From positions 34,304,817-34,368,816 of the forward strand of contig NC_092875.1 of the NCBI RefSeq assembly GCF_028372415.1: a DNA stretch of 64,000 nt, in the 5' to 3' direction. Position numbers and translations under genes: made by a program. Under the pieces are notes generated by a model. That model was not told the origin of the DNA. It worked only from the letters and a program-made list of their open reading frames with translations, and searched no databases. Source of the stretch: Notamacropus eugenii (Eukaryota > Chordata > Mammalia > Diprotodontia > Macropodidae). Below, piece after piece: positions 46,200 to 57,639 of the stretch. Within the stretch, counting starts at the first letter, position 1. Each line of letters begins with the position of its first letter.

Positions 46200-46219
46200 G
46201 GGGGGGGGGGGGGGGGGGG
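46200..46219. repeat. Uninterrupted run of 20 G
   Basis: Plus-strand poly-G (poly-C in the MAPKAPK5 transcript) starting 107 bases upstream of exon 4. Such runs are length-unstable and error-prone in sequencing, so the length is approximate. Confidence 0.9.
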
Positions 46220-47157
46220 AAGCCCAACCCCTGGGACTGACAAAAGGATTTTTTCTGAATAAAAAGAGAAGACTGGATCTTCAAGGAAATCCTCTTACTA
46301 TCGTCCCAGAAGTTAGATTTGAAAGGGAAGACAAAAGAAACCTCCCCGGCTGTCACTGCAGCAAGGCTGAGGCTGACAATTGCAAGGTCAAAGGTCCCAG
46401 CTACCCACACACTCCCTTTCAGTGCTATTTCCATGAACCAAGCTCCCATATGGATGGACTTTGTACCTTACTGTCTAACGGAAAAATGAACCGAACGGTA
46501 ACAATCAGCCTTGTGCAAAGCCTTACTTTTTGTTCAATAAGTCACTGCTTTTTATTCAAGAGATTCCTATGCATGCGATCTTTGGCAGACTGGAGTAGTC
46601 CCAGCAATACAGAAAAAAAAAAAGGCATTCAAGAGCTGTGAAACCAGCCTCACAACAACATGCAGACTTGATTTCAGCCTTCCTAAGAATCCTGTTGAAG
46701 TCATCCCACCTAAATCATCACTTTCAGGAGTTCTGTGCCCTCTGTTCACCACTGCTCTGCCTTCTCCCACAAATCCCCTGCCCCTACTCACACATGGAGC
46801 TGAGGTCATCCATCCCCAGGCTCCAGTGAACAGACAACTGAGTCAGTATGAACACTTCGGAGATCAAGGACCATAAAGACTCAAAGAAGGTTGAGAGGCT
46901 GTTCTCAAGAGTCGTGCCCAAAAGGAAGTGTGTGCCCATTGTATGCCAGTTAGTACTACTTCAACAACACCTTCAAGAGAAGTTTAAATCACAAGCTGAG
47001 GAAGGAAGGACAACAGCATGAAGCCCCAGGTGGGAAATCCCAACTCAGCTTTCTGAGTCTAAATGAAATTCTCTTCTATGTGTTTGTGTCACTTTAAAAA
47101 GGCAAAATGCTGAATATTTGGCTACTTTAAAGTTAATAAAGGAGGAAAAAGAACTGT

Positions 47158-47218
47158 TTCTACAAATAAAAATGGAGGAAAGAAAGAAGGAAGGAAAGAA
47201 AGAGAAAGACAGACACAG
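47158..47218. repeat. Purine-rich (GAAA/GGAA)n tract
   Basis: aaagaaaggaag-type units on the plus strand, directly beside the donor of exon 3 (47225), so the transcript carries a polypyrimidine run just inside the intron after exon 3. Confidence 0.8.
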
Positions 47219-47225
47219 ATCATAC

Positions 47226-47301
47226 CTCATTCCGAGCTTTAGGACGATCAAGAAGAATTTTCAGTGCAAATCGTTCTTGGGTAGATTTTTTCACACAGAC
47301 C
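47226..47301 (-). CDS. MAPKAPK5: MAPKAPK5 exon 3 (residues 37-62), ATP-site lysine
   Basis: Acceptor ataacag, donor GAG|GTATGA. Reads VCVKKSTQERFALKILLDRP then KARNE. Lys51 in ALKIL is the ATP-anchoring lysine. Identical to human as I recall it. Confidence 0.97.
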
Positions 47302-48037
47302 CTGTTATGGACAAAAGGGATGTGTGGTCAGAGATCACATTAGAAAGAAAACTCTGTCCTTTATCTAAAGATCTGCATATAAATTATATAAACATTCCCA
47401 AGCCATTATCCTCCCCTAAAAGGACTGGCCAAACAATTCTTCCCTATCCAGGTGAATACAGAATAGAAAGAAGTCTGTGTAAGCCAGTAACATTGTGACC
47501 AGGACTTGTCTGAGGGCAGGATTCAGTTCTAGTTCCCATCTAACACTCTCACAGTGGAAGCTGCAGGGAGTACAAGTGGCTCTTTTGGCAAAAGCTCTGC
47601 AAACGTGGCTCCATAAACTTAACTCCTCATACCACTGCTAAAGCTATGTCAGTGGAAAACACATCTGAGGGAAATACAGAAACTTTTGTATTTATTTTTA
47701 TTTCTAAATGTACCAAAAAAAAAAATCTTTTAAACAGCTGTAGTGTCATTCTAAGTGATAATTCTATGTTATTTTCAAATCCCGCTGTACACTAGACTTC
47801 AAAAACATTCCAAACATCCCTCATCAGCACAGTGTTACCACATTTCTTGCATGGCAAAACTGTTATGCACTATGTTAATATAATCACTGCAAGTCACATA
47901 TCAACAAGGAATCTGTCAGAAAATTATCTGTATCATCCAAAAAAAGGGGGCAGGGGAGTGGAAAGACAACAACATTTGAGTTAAAATCAATCTAGTATCC
48001 ATTTCTAAAGCAGACATTCAAATATATACTTTCTTAC

Positions 48038-48111
48038 CTAACTGGACCACTAATTCCAGCTCCCAATTTCTGAGTCCAATTAATATTGTATTCCTCTAAA
48101 ATGGAGGTCTC
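48038..48111 (-). CDS. MAPKAPK5: MAPKAPK5 exon 2 (residues 13-37), glycine loop; first exon in the window
   Basis: Acceptor ttaatag, donor AG|GTAAGA. Reads ETSILEEYNINWTQKLGAGI then SGPVR, with the glycine-rich loop GAGISG. Phase 0 at the start, which fits a 12-codon first coding exon upstream. Asn21 replaces Ser. Confidence 0.96.
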
Positions 48112-48524
48112 CTATTAAAATAAAAAGGGGGAGGGAAAAGGAAATACAGAATTAGTCCCTCAATTAAGATTCAGAATCTCCTAGTCTTCACAGAGACTCT
48201 TACACATAGTACATATTTGATCAAATAAATGTTTGCTGAATAAATTAATTCCACTGGGATGACAAAGACGCTCCTTTCACTTAATGTCTCAATTGAAAAG
48301 AAACTATGACATAATTCTGGCAGTGGCTTGATGTACGATGTTAATCACTGAAAATTCAGTCACCTTGTTTGGGACAGGGTTTACACCCAAAAAAGGAAGA
48401 AGGGCCAAGATAAAAGGCTTTTCTACAAAGCTTATGTAAGCTGCAAAATAATGATAATGACAATAAATAAGAACTTTTGTTTAGATAATTTTTTTCGAAA
48501 TAACTTCAACAATTGCTCTAAGTC

Positions 48525-49330
48525 ACTATTTAAAAAACGGTGAGATACCACCTCACAACTATCAGATTGGCTAATATAAAAGAAAAGGAAAATGACCAAT
48601 GTTGGAGGGAATGTGGAAAAACTGGGACACTAATACATTGCTGGTGGAGTTGTGAACTGATCCAGCCGTTCTGGAGAGCAATTTAAAACTGAAAGAGCAA
48701 AAAATTGTGCATATTCTTTGACCTAGCAATAGCACTACTAGGTCTGTATGCCAAAGAGATTAAAAAAAAAAAAAAAGGCAAAGGACCTACATGTACTAAA
48801 ATATTCACAGCAGCTCTTTTTGTGGTGGCAAAGAGTTAGAAATTATGGGGATGCCCATAAACTGGGGAACAGCTGAACAAATTGTGGTCTATCATTCTGA
48901 TGGAACACAGATAGGAAATGACGAGGAGGCTTTCAGAAAATCTGTAAAGATTTACATGAACGGATGCCAAGAGCAGCGAGCAGAACCACTTATACTGTTA
49001 CTGCATAGAGTAACAGCAATGCTGTAAGATGATCATCTGTGAATGACGGAGCAAACAATGATCTAAGACAACTCTGAAGGATTTACGAGGAAGAACGCTG
49101 CCCAGCTCTCCAGAAAGAGAATTCATGGCGTTTGAGTGCAGACCAAAGCGGACTTTTTTACTTTGTTTTCCTTGGATCTTTTTTGGGGAGGAGGCAGAAT
49201 TTGTGTTTTTGTTTGCTAATATGTAAATATGTTTTGCATAACTACATGTATAACATACATCAAATTGCCTGCCTTCTCAGGAGGAGGGAGAAAATTTGGA
49301 ACACAAATTTAAAAAAAAAAAATTAAAGTT
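48525..49330 (+). mobile_element. L1 3' end (ORF2 tail and 3' UTR)
   Basis: 'ggtgagataccacctcacaac', 'gatccagccgttctggagagcaatt', 'tttgacctagcaatagcactac', 'tttgtggtggcaaagagttag', 'atgcccataaactggggaa', and a terminal A run at about 49310-49322. Lies in intron 1 of MAPKAPK5, opposite in orientation. Confidence 0.9.
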
Positions 49331-49395
49331 CAAAACTTTTCACATGTAATTGGAAATTTTTTTAAAAATACTTCAACAATTTAGTTATAAAACTG

Positions 49396-50570
49396 CTAAG
49401 AGGGGTTCTTAACCTGGGGGTTAGTGAACTCTTTTTTAAATGTTTTGGTACCTGCATTTCAGTATAATTAGTTTCCTTTGTAAGCCTATATCTTGTGCAC
49501 TTAAAAAAATTCTGAGGAAGGGTCCATGGGCTTCACCAGATTGCCAAAGTCAGTCAGTCATCAAATTTGTATTAGATGCCCACAACATGCTAGGCACTAT
49601 GCTAAGTACTGAGTATGCAAAGAAAGGCAAAAGACAGTCCCCATTCTCAAGGAACTCACAGTCTAATGAGGGAGACAAGAAGCAAATAACAATGTACAAA
49701 CAAGACAGAATCAGGATCAGTTGGAGATTATCAGTAGACAGAAGGCACTAGTATGAAGAGGCATCGGAGAAAGGCTTCTCGTCAAAGATGAGATTTTTGC
49801 TGGGACTTGGAGGAACCCAGAGAAACCAGGAGATGGAGATGAGGAGGGCATAAATTCCAAGCATGGCAGAAACGCCGTGAAAATGCTCAGAGTCCAGTGT
49901 TTTGGCTTGTATATTTGCCTACTAGAAAAGCAGGAAGGGGATAGGTTCCAAAGAGCTTTGAACCCTAAAGGATGTTATACTGAATCCTGAGGTGATATGA
50001 AGCCATTAAGAGTTTACTGAATAGGGGTTTATACAATCAGACAAAAACAGACTGGATTGGTGAGAGACTTGAGGCAGAGAATGCAACCAGAAGGTTATTA
50101 CAATAGCCAAACGTAAGGTTTTAGGTTATCAGAATATATATCAAAAGTGTTGCATAAGTGAGAGATACTACAGAGGCAGAATCAACAGAACTTGGCAAAA
50201 GACTGGATTTGGGAGGTGAGAGAGAGAAAGGAGTCGAAGATGACCCCTGGCAAGCCTAGGGATGGGAACCGATGACAATGCCCAATACAGTAATAGGAAA
50301 ATGAGGAAGAAGGAAGACTTTGGGAGAAAAGATAATGACCAGTTTGAGATGTGTAGAAGAGGCAAGAGACTGGATGACAAGAATAATTAGAGTTGGATAA
50401 GCAGATCTGGAGAGGATCACTGGAAACTTTGAAGAGAGTCTCTGTTGAATGATGAAAAAGCAAGACTACAGAGTTAAGAGAGTGAGAGGAGAGAAAGTGG
50501 AGGCACTGAATTCATGGGTCCTTGATTTAAAACAAAACCAAAAACAAGTTAAGAACCCATGGAATAACCT
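49396..50570. mobile_element. hAT-like MITE split by a CR1/L3-type insertion
   Basis: The left half at 49396-49547 ('ggggttcttaacctggggg' ... 'gggcttcaccagattgccaaag') and the right half at about 50515-50570 ('atgggtccttgatttaaaac' ... 'aagttaagaaccc') join into one element with inverted ends ggttcttaac / gttaagaacc. The CR1/L3-type element fills the gap. Confidence 0.65.
49548..50514 (-). mobile_element. CR1/L3-type LINE 3' part, nested in a MITE
   Basis: The minus strand ends in a short TGAC-repeat tail (plus: gtcagtcagtcat at 49549). Minus-strand frames near 50190-50330 read PSLGLPGVIFDSFLSLTSQI and QSFAKFC, matching the C-terminal part of CR1/L3 reverse transcriptase. Frames are broken. 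Confidence 0.75.
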
Positions 50571-50879
50571 GTTCCTGGAAATTTAAGGAACAAGAGTCTA
50601 ACATATAATACCACATAAAAGAAAGTAAAGTGTGGAAGAGGAAAATATGCTACTAACCAAAATAAATAAGTCAGATAAGAAAATTCAAATAAAAGTCTTA
50701 GTGCTAACTAAAAACAAACATCTCTAAATCCTCAACATCACTACCCTGATTAAAAAGCTTATGTTGTTATCAGTCATCAAAGTCTTCCTGGCCCAGAATC
50801 ATGCCTTGCAGTCGATCAAAGAATGATAAAGAAATACTCCTCAACATCTGTCCAAACCAAGGAGGGAGATCAAAAAACT

Positions 50880-51130
50880 GTTCCTTCATTTAGCAAATAT
50901 TTACCAAGTCCATACTATGTGCTATCAGGGGATGTGCAGAGAAATTCTCTGACTTCAAATTGCTTTAACTGTACTGGCAGACAGGTCATCTGAGTAGATA
51001 ATGAGTAAATAAAGATAATTTAAGGCAAGTGAAAGCATAGTACTAGCAGCTGCAGAGACTAGGAAAGGTCTTTTGTAGGAGATGGCACCAAAACTGAGCC
51101 TTGAAGAAAGCTAGAGATCCCAAAAGGTTG
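50880..51130 (-). mobile_element. CR1/L3-type 3' fragment
   Basis: 'gcaaatatttaccaagtccatactatgtgc', 'gaaaggtcttttgtaggagatggcaccaaaactgagccttgaag': the same antisense block seen at 7889 and 10195. Confidence 0.55.
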
Positions 51131-51164
51131 TAGTGAAGGGAGAAAGTATTTTACCCACAAATAT

Positions 51165-52465
51165 GAGGCTAGAATAAAACAAATTTCCCCAACTGACAAA
51201 TGGGCAAAGGATATGAAAAGGAAGTTTTCAGGGGAAAAAAAATCTAAAGCTATCAATAACCTTGTGAAAAAATACTCCTAATCACTAAGGATTAGAAAAT
51301 GCAAATTTGAGCAACTCTAAGGTTCTACCTTCTGAGTCCTTAGACTGGCAAAGTTGACAGAAAGGGAAAACAACAAATGTTGAAGGGGCTAAGGAAAAAC
51401 AGGGACAATTAAACAGGGAACAGGAAATCTCCCAGTTATTCTGAAAAGCAATTTGAAACTATGCCTAGAAAGTTACCAACGTATGTATAGCCTGGACCCA
51501 GTAATATTACTATAACCCCAAAAGATCCAAGTAAGAGAAAAGAATCATGTGCAAAAATACTGTATACACCCACAACAGCACTGCACTAAATGACAAGAAT
51601 GTAAGGCTTCCTAATGATAATGATGACCATAGCACTTTCAGGCTTGTGTGTGTGTGTTTGTCCTTTGTTGCCAAAGAAGACCATGCCATCAGAGAAATAA
51701 TGACATGACTTGTACTTGACATTGTTTTGAGTGAGGGAGGGCTGTGCAGGTCACCAGCTTCCCTTCTCCTCCAGAGCCATCTGAATCCAGTGACCAGATA
51801 TTCATCAGGATGACTGGAGATGACCCAGGATGAGGCAATTAGGGTTAAGTGACTTGCCCAAGGTCACACGGCCAGTGAGTGTCAAGTGTCTGAGGTGACA
51901 TTTGAACTCAGGTCCTCCTGACTCCTGCACTGATGTTCTATCCACTGCACCACCGAGCTGCCCCTTCAGGCGCTGTACATGTGCAATCTCATTTGATTCT
52001 CCTAACAACCCCAGAGGTAGGCAGCTGAGGAAACTGAGGTATTTGCCCAGTGTCTCACAGCTCATGCCTAGACTGGATTTGAACTCAGGTTTTTTTGTCT
52101 CCAGGTCTAGTACTCTTCCCCATTGCACCCTGAGATACCTTCGACATATTATAAAGACAACTTTAAATGTCTTAGGAACGGTAATCATCACAACAAACTA
52201 CCACCACTCCAGAGGACAAATGATGAAGCTGCCTCCTGACAGTGGGCTCAGCATGAACACCGAGACAGCTTGAGGGGCATGCACGCTGCAGGAATTTGTT
52301 TTGCTTTGACTAAGCATGTTTGTAAGAAGCTTTGCTTTCTTTCTTTTTTTTTCTTTTTCAAGGGGGGACAAAAGTGGAAGGGGAAAGGAAGATTTTTGTT
52401 CACCAAAAATGTAATTTAATTTTCAAAATGTAATAATTTTCAAAAAAAGAACTAAATAAACTCCT
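51165..52465 (+). mobile_element. L1 3' end interrupted by SINEs
   Basis: L1 ORF2 tail ('ttccccaactgacaaatgggcaaaggatatg', 'ggttctaccttctgagtcc') runs to about 51635. L1-like 3' UTR resumes at about 52145 ('gaatttgttttgctttgactaagcatg', A-rich end near 52440). Between them are a marsupial SINE and a MIR fragment. Confidence 0.7.
51640..51970 (-). mobile_element. Marsupial tRNA-derived SINE
   Basis: Starts with (TG)n, then 'tttgtcctttgttgccaaagaagaccatgcc', 'ggttaagtgacttgcccaaggtcacacggcc', and the reversed tRNA-like head 'ttctatccactgcaccaccgagctgcccc'. Confidence 0.8.
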
Positions 52466-52789
52466 TTGGGAGAGCTGTCTGGAAAAACTTAACACTAAAC
52501 TTGTATCTATGAGTAAAAGAAACTGCTCCTGTTCTAGGGTTTCCCAAATCCCAGCTCTCCTCCTTTCATTTTCTCAAATACCTTTCCTTGTACAGTTTTA
52601 TTAATACTTCCATGAATACTGTCCATATTGAAGACAAATTAAATCCTAGCACACCAAAGAGGAAACAGTTCAACATCCTAATGTTAGACTGATTGTAACT
52701 GACATGTTTACTCACAAAGCTCAAAGCCAGAAGTGAAAAGTGGGAAGAGATAATAAGTAAAGGAATCTTACTAGAAAGAAAGGCTACCT

Positions 52790-53205
52790 GACAATTAATC
52801 CATCAACAAGCATATATTGAACACCTAATACATGTCAGGTAATAGGCATACAAAGACATAAATGAAATGGGCCTTGCACTCAAGTGTCTTACATTCTAAT
52901 AAAGGAGACATGAATAAAGATATACACAAGATACACAGTAAATCAATGAACATATTATGTATCAGGCAATGCCCAGGAGATCATACTCTAATAAGGGAGA
53001 TAAAAATTATATTGGCTTAGAGACAGTTAAATCTCAATTCATGAAAATGCAAGTTCAAAGCCAGCCTCTGCCATTCATTAGCCATGTGACCCTGGGAAAG
53101 TCACTTAACCTGTCTGCCTCAGTTTCCTCATCTGTAAAATGAAGATCATAACAGCACTGACCACCAAGGGTTGCGGTAATAAGGAGAGGAGAGGGGAAGG
53201 AGAGA
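52790..53205. repeat. CR1-type 3' fragment followed by a SINE fragment
   Basis: 'caacaagcatatattgaacacctaatacatgtcagg' (about 52803) and, on the plus strand, 'cattagccatgtgaccctgggaaagtcacttaacctgtctgcctcagtttcctcatctg' (about 53075-53135). Confidence 0.6.
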
Positions 53206-53277
53206 TGAATGATAGATAGATAGATGGATAGATGGATAGATAGATAGATAGATAGGCAGACAGATAGATAGATAAAC
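53206..53277. repeat. (GATA)n microsatellite
   Basis: Tandem gata units with occasional ggat and gcag/acag changes, following the tail of a SINE. Confidence 0.95.
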
Positions 53278-53339
53278 GGACAGAGGTTAAGCGTCTTGCT
53301 AACCTTAAAGCACTAAACAAACACTAGGTATTTGAGATG

Positions 53340-55300
53340 GAAGGCACTAACAGTTCTGGTGAGCAAGAAAGACTTTACGTAGAAAACCGATAAGATCAAG
53401 CCAATGGGCGGATACATGGAATGAGAAAGAAGCCAGAATAACACGACTGGTTGACAATCTGGAGGCCAGGTGGGGCCCTCAACAGTGACAGGGAAGTTCT
53501 GAAAAGGACTGCCTGAGGTTAAGTCTGTTGTGGACATGCTGGGTTTGAAATGCCATTGGACAGGCCGCCGGCAGAGGTGGGACTAGAGCTCGAGGAAAAA
53601 ACTAGGGCTGGCATACAGACTTCATCACCATCAGCATAGAAGTGAGATCACGTAAAGAAAAGAGAAAAGTGTCCAGCACAGAGCTGGGGGGAATACCCAC
53701 AGTTAGGAAGTAGTCTTCCAATTCAATTCCACAACCATTTACATACAACATGCTTAATAATTCAAGTGCCAGGCACTGTGCAAGGAACTGTGGATACAAA
53801 CAAGAAAAAGAAAAGTCAGTCCTGGCTCTCAAGAAGTTTACTGTTTAATGGGGGAAGACATCCACCAAAGGAAGCTGGAAAGGGGTGGGAGGCCTCAGGA
53901 GGTGGCTGGTGCAGGGCATCTTGGTCTGGAAAGCTGGAACCAAGTGAACTGCTAATGGAAAGTGAGGGAACTAAAAGGTCCAAATGCTGCGTTCTAGAAA
54001 GGAAGGCTCTGGGAGGAGGCTGGGGAGAGAAGGCTGAGCAAGGAAGTAGTTCAGTACTCAAGGCTGAGTTAACAGTATGGTGAGAAGATTTTTTTCATGA
54101 AGATCCAGAAAAAGAGAATGAGAGAGAATGGTCAGGTAGGCCAAGACCCCAGAGACAGCAGGGTCTCAAAAACCCAGAGAGGAGCAAGAACCCAAGAGAA
54201 TGGGATCAAGCATCAAATGCTGCAGAGAAGACAAAAAGGAAGAGAACTGAAAAAAGGCCATTCAATTGGCAACGATGAGAACACTGGTAAGTTCAAAAAG
54301 AGCAGACAGATCACAGAGGGTTTAGAAGAGAAAGAGGAGAGTGAGCAGAGGCCCCTCAGATTTCTGGCTGGTTGATTTTCTCCTCTAGAGGCAGATAGGT
54401 GGCATGGAATGTTGGACCTGGAGGCAAGAAGACCCGAGGTCAATCTGAGCTTTGCGACCTTGGGCCAATCACTTAGTCTCTCTCTCAAATTCAGTTTCCT
54501 CTATAATAGCAGTAACTACCTCCCAGAATTGTTGTGAATATCAAATGAGAAAACACCTGGGAAGCATTTTGCAAACCTTAAAGTGCTATATAAATGCTAT
54601 CTATTACCATCATTATCGTCATCATCTTTGCTGTCATTATTATGGTATTTATCTACAGAGAAGATATAGAGGCCAACAGCTAGTAGAGAAGGTAGGACCG
54701 AATGAGGGGTTTTTTCAAGGATAACAGAAACATGGGCATGTCTGTAGACAGAAAGAAAGGAGTCAGTTGACAGGGAAAGACTGAAGATAAAGAGAGAGGG
54801 CTGAAATACTGGCAGAGGAAACTGCGGGAAAAGCCCAGAAAGGATGGGATTAAAGGACTTTGTAGAAGAGCAGGTCTTGGTAAGATGACAGGCCACATCT
54901 TCAACAGAGATTAAAGGAGATAATGGGGGATGATGTTAGGAGGATATGAGACAGAGGACATCGACAGAACAGGCAGCTTTTAGAAAATGGCCTCAATTTT
55001 TTTCAGTGAAATGTGAGGTAATGTTCTCAGCTGAGAGAGTGGGGGGAAGAGACTTGAAAAAAGATGAGGAGCTTTAGCATAACCTTTGGGGTAAGCGGGA
55101 TACAAGATTGCTGCAGAAAGTGCAAGACAACAGATTTGCAGCGGAGCCAATTAGCACAGTTCTGTGCACCCCTCCAGCTCCATTCAGCAGCACATGAAGA
55201 GCAGAGGAGGCCAGGGTCATCCAGGCTAGAGGTCTGGTAAGGCAGGACCCGTGAATGAGACAAGGGAGTCAAGATTTAGGAGACAGTCTACAGTTGAACT
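53340..55300 (-). mobile_element. CR1/L3-type LINE reverse-transcriptase relic
   Basis: The minus-strand frame at about 53640-53700 reads TVGIPPSSVLDTFLFSLRDL, a decayed VPQGSVLGPLLF reverse-transcriptase motif. Plus-strand wording 'aatgctgcagagaagac...', 'gaaaaaaggccattcaattggcaacgatgagaac' and 'gacatgggcatgt'-type continues the element to the right. A second 3' block (53725-53870) and a SINE (54385-54620) are inserted in it. Inactive. Confidence 0.75.
54385..54620 (+). mobile_element. tRNA-like SINE inserted in the CR1/L3 relic
   Basis: 'gaggcagataggtggcatggaatgttggacctggaggcaagaagacccgaggtcaa', 'cttgggccaatcacttagtctc' and 'gaagcattttgcaaaccttaaagtgctatataaatg'. Confidence 0.75.
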
Positions 55301-55379
55301 GCTGACCTGATTCCAGCGGTCAAGACTGACGAGGGAGAAGAATAGGGTGAGCATAGTAGAGAGCTAACAGAGTACTGAG

Positions 55380-56250
55380 AAGGGGAGAAAGTGGAAGTCA
55401 TGGTGGGAACAGTTTTAGGGGATATAAGGCAGAGGTAATACAGAATATGAAAAACAGAATTTTGGAAAAGTTGTGGGAGAGAGAAAGATTAAGAGTATGA
55501 CCATCCCTGTGTGAAGCTGAGGTACAGCAGAGGAGGTCATGGACATTGAGCAGATTGAAGATCTCGGATGTTGGGGTATTTGAGGGCACATGAACATGTA
55601 TGTTGAAGTCCCCTTTAAGGAGACAAGGACCAAAGTTGGGGTGGAAAAAAAGATTGTAAATAGGAGTACTAAGTTTACCAAGGAAAACGTGAATGGCTAA
55701 ACCTGGCCATGAAGGTCTTTAGATGCCAAACAGAAATTTACATTTGGTCCTGTAGGTTATATGGAGCTACTGGACTTTCTTGCCTAGAGGAGCAACACTG
55801 GTCAATTGACAAGGCTCTATTTTATTCCAGTTTTTTTCCTGTATGTGAAATAGAAAGCAAAATGGCAGCCCCTGAGCTCAAAGAGCTTACTTCTTACTGA
55901 GGGAGAAAATGGGCAAAACTCAATCCACACAAAATGGACACAAGGTGACCTACTAGGGAAGAACAAGCTGAAGGGATCAAGAAAGTTCCGATGAAGAAAA
56001 AAAAGGGGCACTCAAGTTAAATCTGAAAGAAATGAAGGACTCTGAGAGGCAGAGATCTGAAGAGATTACATTCTAGGCACAGGGGACAACATGTACCCAA
56101 AGCACCGTCAGTAAGGAACAGCCTGGCCGGTCTGGAGATCTGCAAAAAGAAATGACATTAACATAAATCTTGAGAAGGCTGGCCTCTTCTGCTTGGCTCT
56201 GAAGAGGCTTCCAGTGCCAAACTGAGAAACTGTATTTGATCCCTTCAGCC
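55380..56250 (-). mobile_element. CR1/L3-type LINE fragments
   Basis: Plus-strand antisense wording such as 'ggtctttagatgccaaacagaaatttacatttggtcctg' (about 55712-55750) and 'tgtatgttgaagtcccctttaaggag' (about 55596). Boundaries are approximate. Confidence 0.5.
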
Positions 56251-56269
56251 CTGGGATTCAAACTTGGCC

Positions 56270-56835
56270 AAATCTTGTCACTTCTATCTCCATAACACCC
56301 TCACTTGTGTCCTTCTTACCACTCACAGTCAATACCCTCTTTTAAAGCTGGATCTTTCACCCAGACTTTCCATATCTTCTGGATTGACATCCCTGCCTTA
56401 AGTCTGCCCTACACAGCCAGCAGTGATTTTCCTAAAGCAAGAGTCTGAACATTACCATACTGCCTTCTTCACCATTCCCAACATATCACACTATTTCCTA
56501 TTTGGGTGTTTCTACACTGGCTGTCCTCACCTGAAAGACAGTCCTTCCTCACCTCTGCCTCTTAGAATCCCTGGTTTCTCTCACAGTTCAGCTTAAAAAT
56601 AATAGTTAATAAAAACAGCATTAACATAGCAATTTAAGCTCTTTGCAAATATTATCTCATTATAACCTCACAACACTTCTAGAAAGTAGGTGCTAACACC
56701 CTGGTTTAATAGATGGAGGGACTAAGGCAGCCAGGTTAAGGGCCTTGCCAACGGTCACACAGCTTGTAGGATCTGAGGTTGGATTTGAACTCAGGTCTCC
56801 TTGACTCTGGGCCCTGCACTCTACCCACTGCCTCT
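56270..56835. repeat. L2/CR1-type 3' fragment and MIR
   Basis: Plus-strand L2-like piece at about 56400-56620 ('agtgattttcctaaagcaagagtctgaacattacc') and a minus-strand MIR at about 56640-56830 ('gggccttgccaacggtcacacagcttg', 'gatttgaactcaggtctcc'). Confidence 0.65.
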
Positions 56836-57054
56836 TGAGCCATCCTCCTGGATGACATTCTTCCTCATCCCCTCAGATGGTAGTTCCTGCCTTCCCTCCC
56901 CTCCAGTTTACCTCATATGTGTATCTACACATTCTATGTGTTTGTATGTATGGGTATATTGTCATATTCTTGCTCCACATTACAGCATTTGTATCCCCAG
57001 TATCTAACAGTGCCTGGCACATAGCAGTCACTTAATAACTACTTGACTGACTAA

Positions 57055-57490
57055 CTATAGGGATACTAGGCAGGCAATTGAGTGAGTGCGTGGCTTGAGG
57101 GAGTGACATGACCAGAAGTGTTTTAGGAACATCATTTTTTCAGCTTTGTGCAGGACTGATTGGGGTGGGAGGAGATTTGAAGCAAGGACTCTAAGTAGGA
57201 GGCAACTGGACCCATCCAGGTGGGAGGTGAAAAGGGCCATTTGGGGAGAGAGATGCAAACAAATGTGAGGGACACTCCCTCAATACAGAGGTAAAAGGAA
57301 AGTCTAGCTCTGTATTTGGCAAAATACTTGGCAACAATATGGCAGTTTATTGAATGGGGGTGGAGGGGGAAACCACAAGGATGAGGAAGCTGAGGAGGAG
57401 TCCCAGGTTATGAACCTGAGCGATGGAAGGATGGTCGTGCCCTCAACAAAAATAAGAACATTCAAAAGAGGTGAAAATTGTGGGGAGAAG
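57055..57490 (-). mobile_element. CR1/L3-type LINE fragment
   Basis: Plus strand: 'gagggagtgacatgaccagaagtgttttaggaacatcatttt', 'ggaggagtcccaggttatgaacctgagcgatggaaggatggtcgtgccctc'. This is the antisense of the C-terminal reverse-transcriptase part. Confidence 0.7.
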
Positions 57491-57639
57491 ATGAGACCAC
57501 CTGACTAAAATATGAAGTAGATTGTTGAATATTTCCCTGGAGATCTTTACCATAAAGTTCCTAGTATCTCTACCCACGGTGGCCCTGAGGGACTATTTCT
57601 TAATAAGCATTTATTTTATCTGCTACCATATGCCAGGTA

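Larger units (their letters stand above)
17040..48111 (-). other. MAPKAPK5: MAPKAPK5 gene, exons 2-14 (MAP-kinase-activated protein kinase 5, PRAK)
   Basis: Thirteen exons join in frame to give 459 codons matching residues 13-471 of human MAPKAPK5 almost throughout. PRAK is a CAMK-family Ser/Thr kinase activated by p38 and by atypical ERK3/ERK4; it phosphorylates HSP27 among other targets and shuttles between nucleus and cytoplasm. Visible features: glycine-rich loop GAGISG, catalytic Lys51 (ALKIL), HRDLKPEN, DFG, activation-loop Thr182 in LMTPQF, C-terminal nuclear-localisation run RKRK, and a C-terminal helical docking region. By memory, the human protein differs at about ten positions: N21, Y82, Q137, S141, I280, N307, G373, P379, A466. 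The first coding exon (about 12 codons) and promoter are not in the window. All introns are GT-AG except the one after exon 5 (GC-AG). Confidence 0.97.

Noticed and set aside
46195-46641. A 148-codon plus-strand frame starting in poly-glycine
   Set aside because: It starts at the poly-G run and crosses intron DNA with no protein-like features; depends on the uncertain length of the run.
53206-53277. CRISPR-like regular repeat
   Set aside because: It is a (GATA)n microsatellite without spacers, in a mammalian genome.
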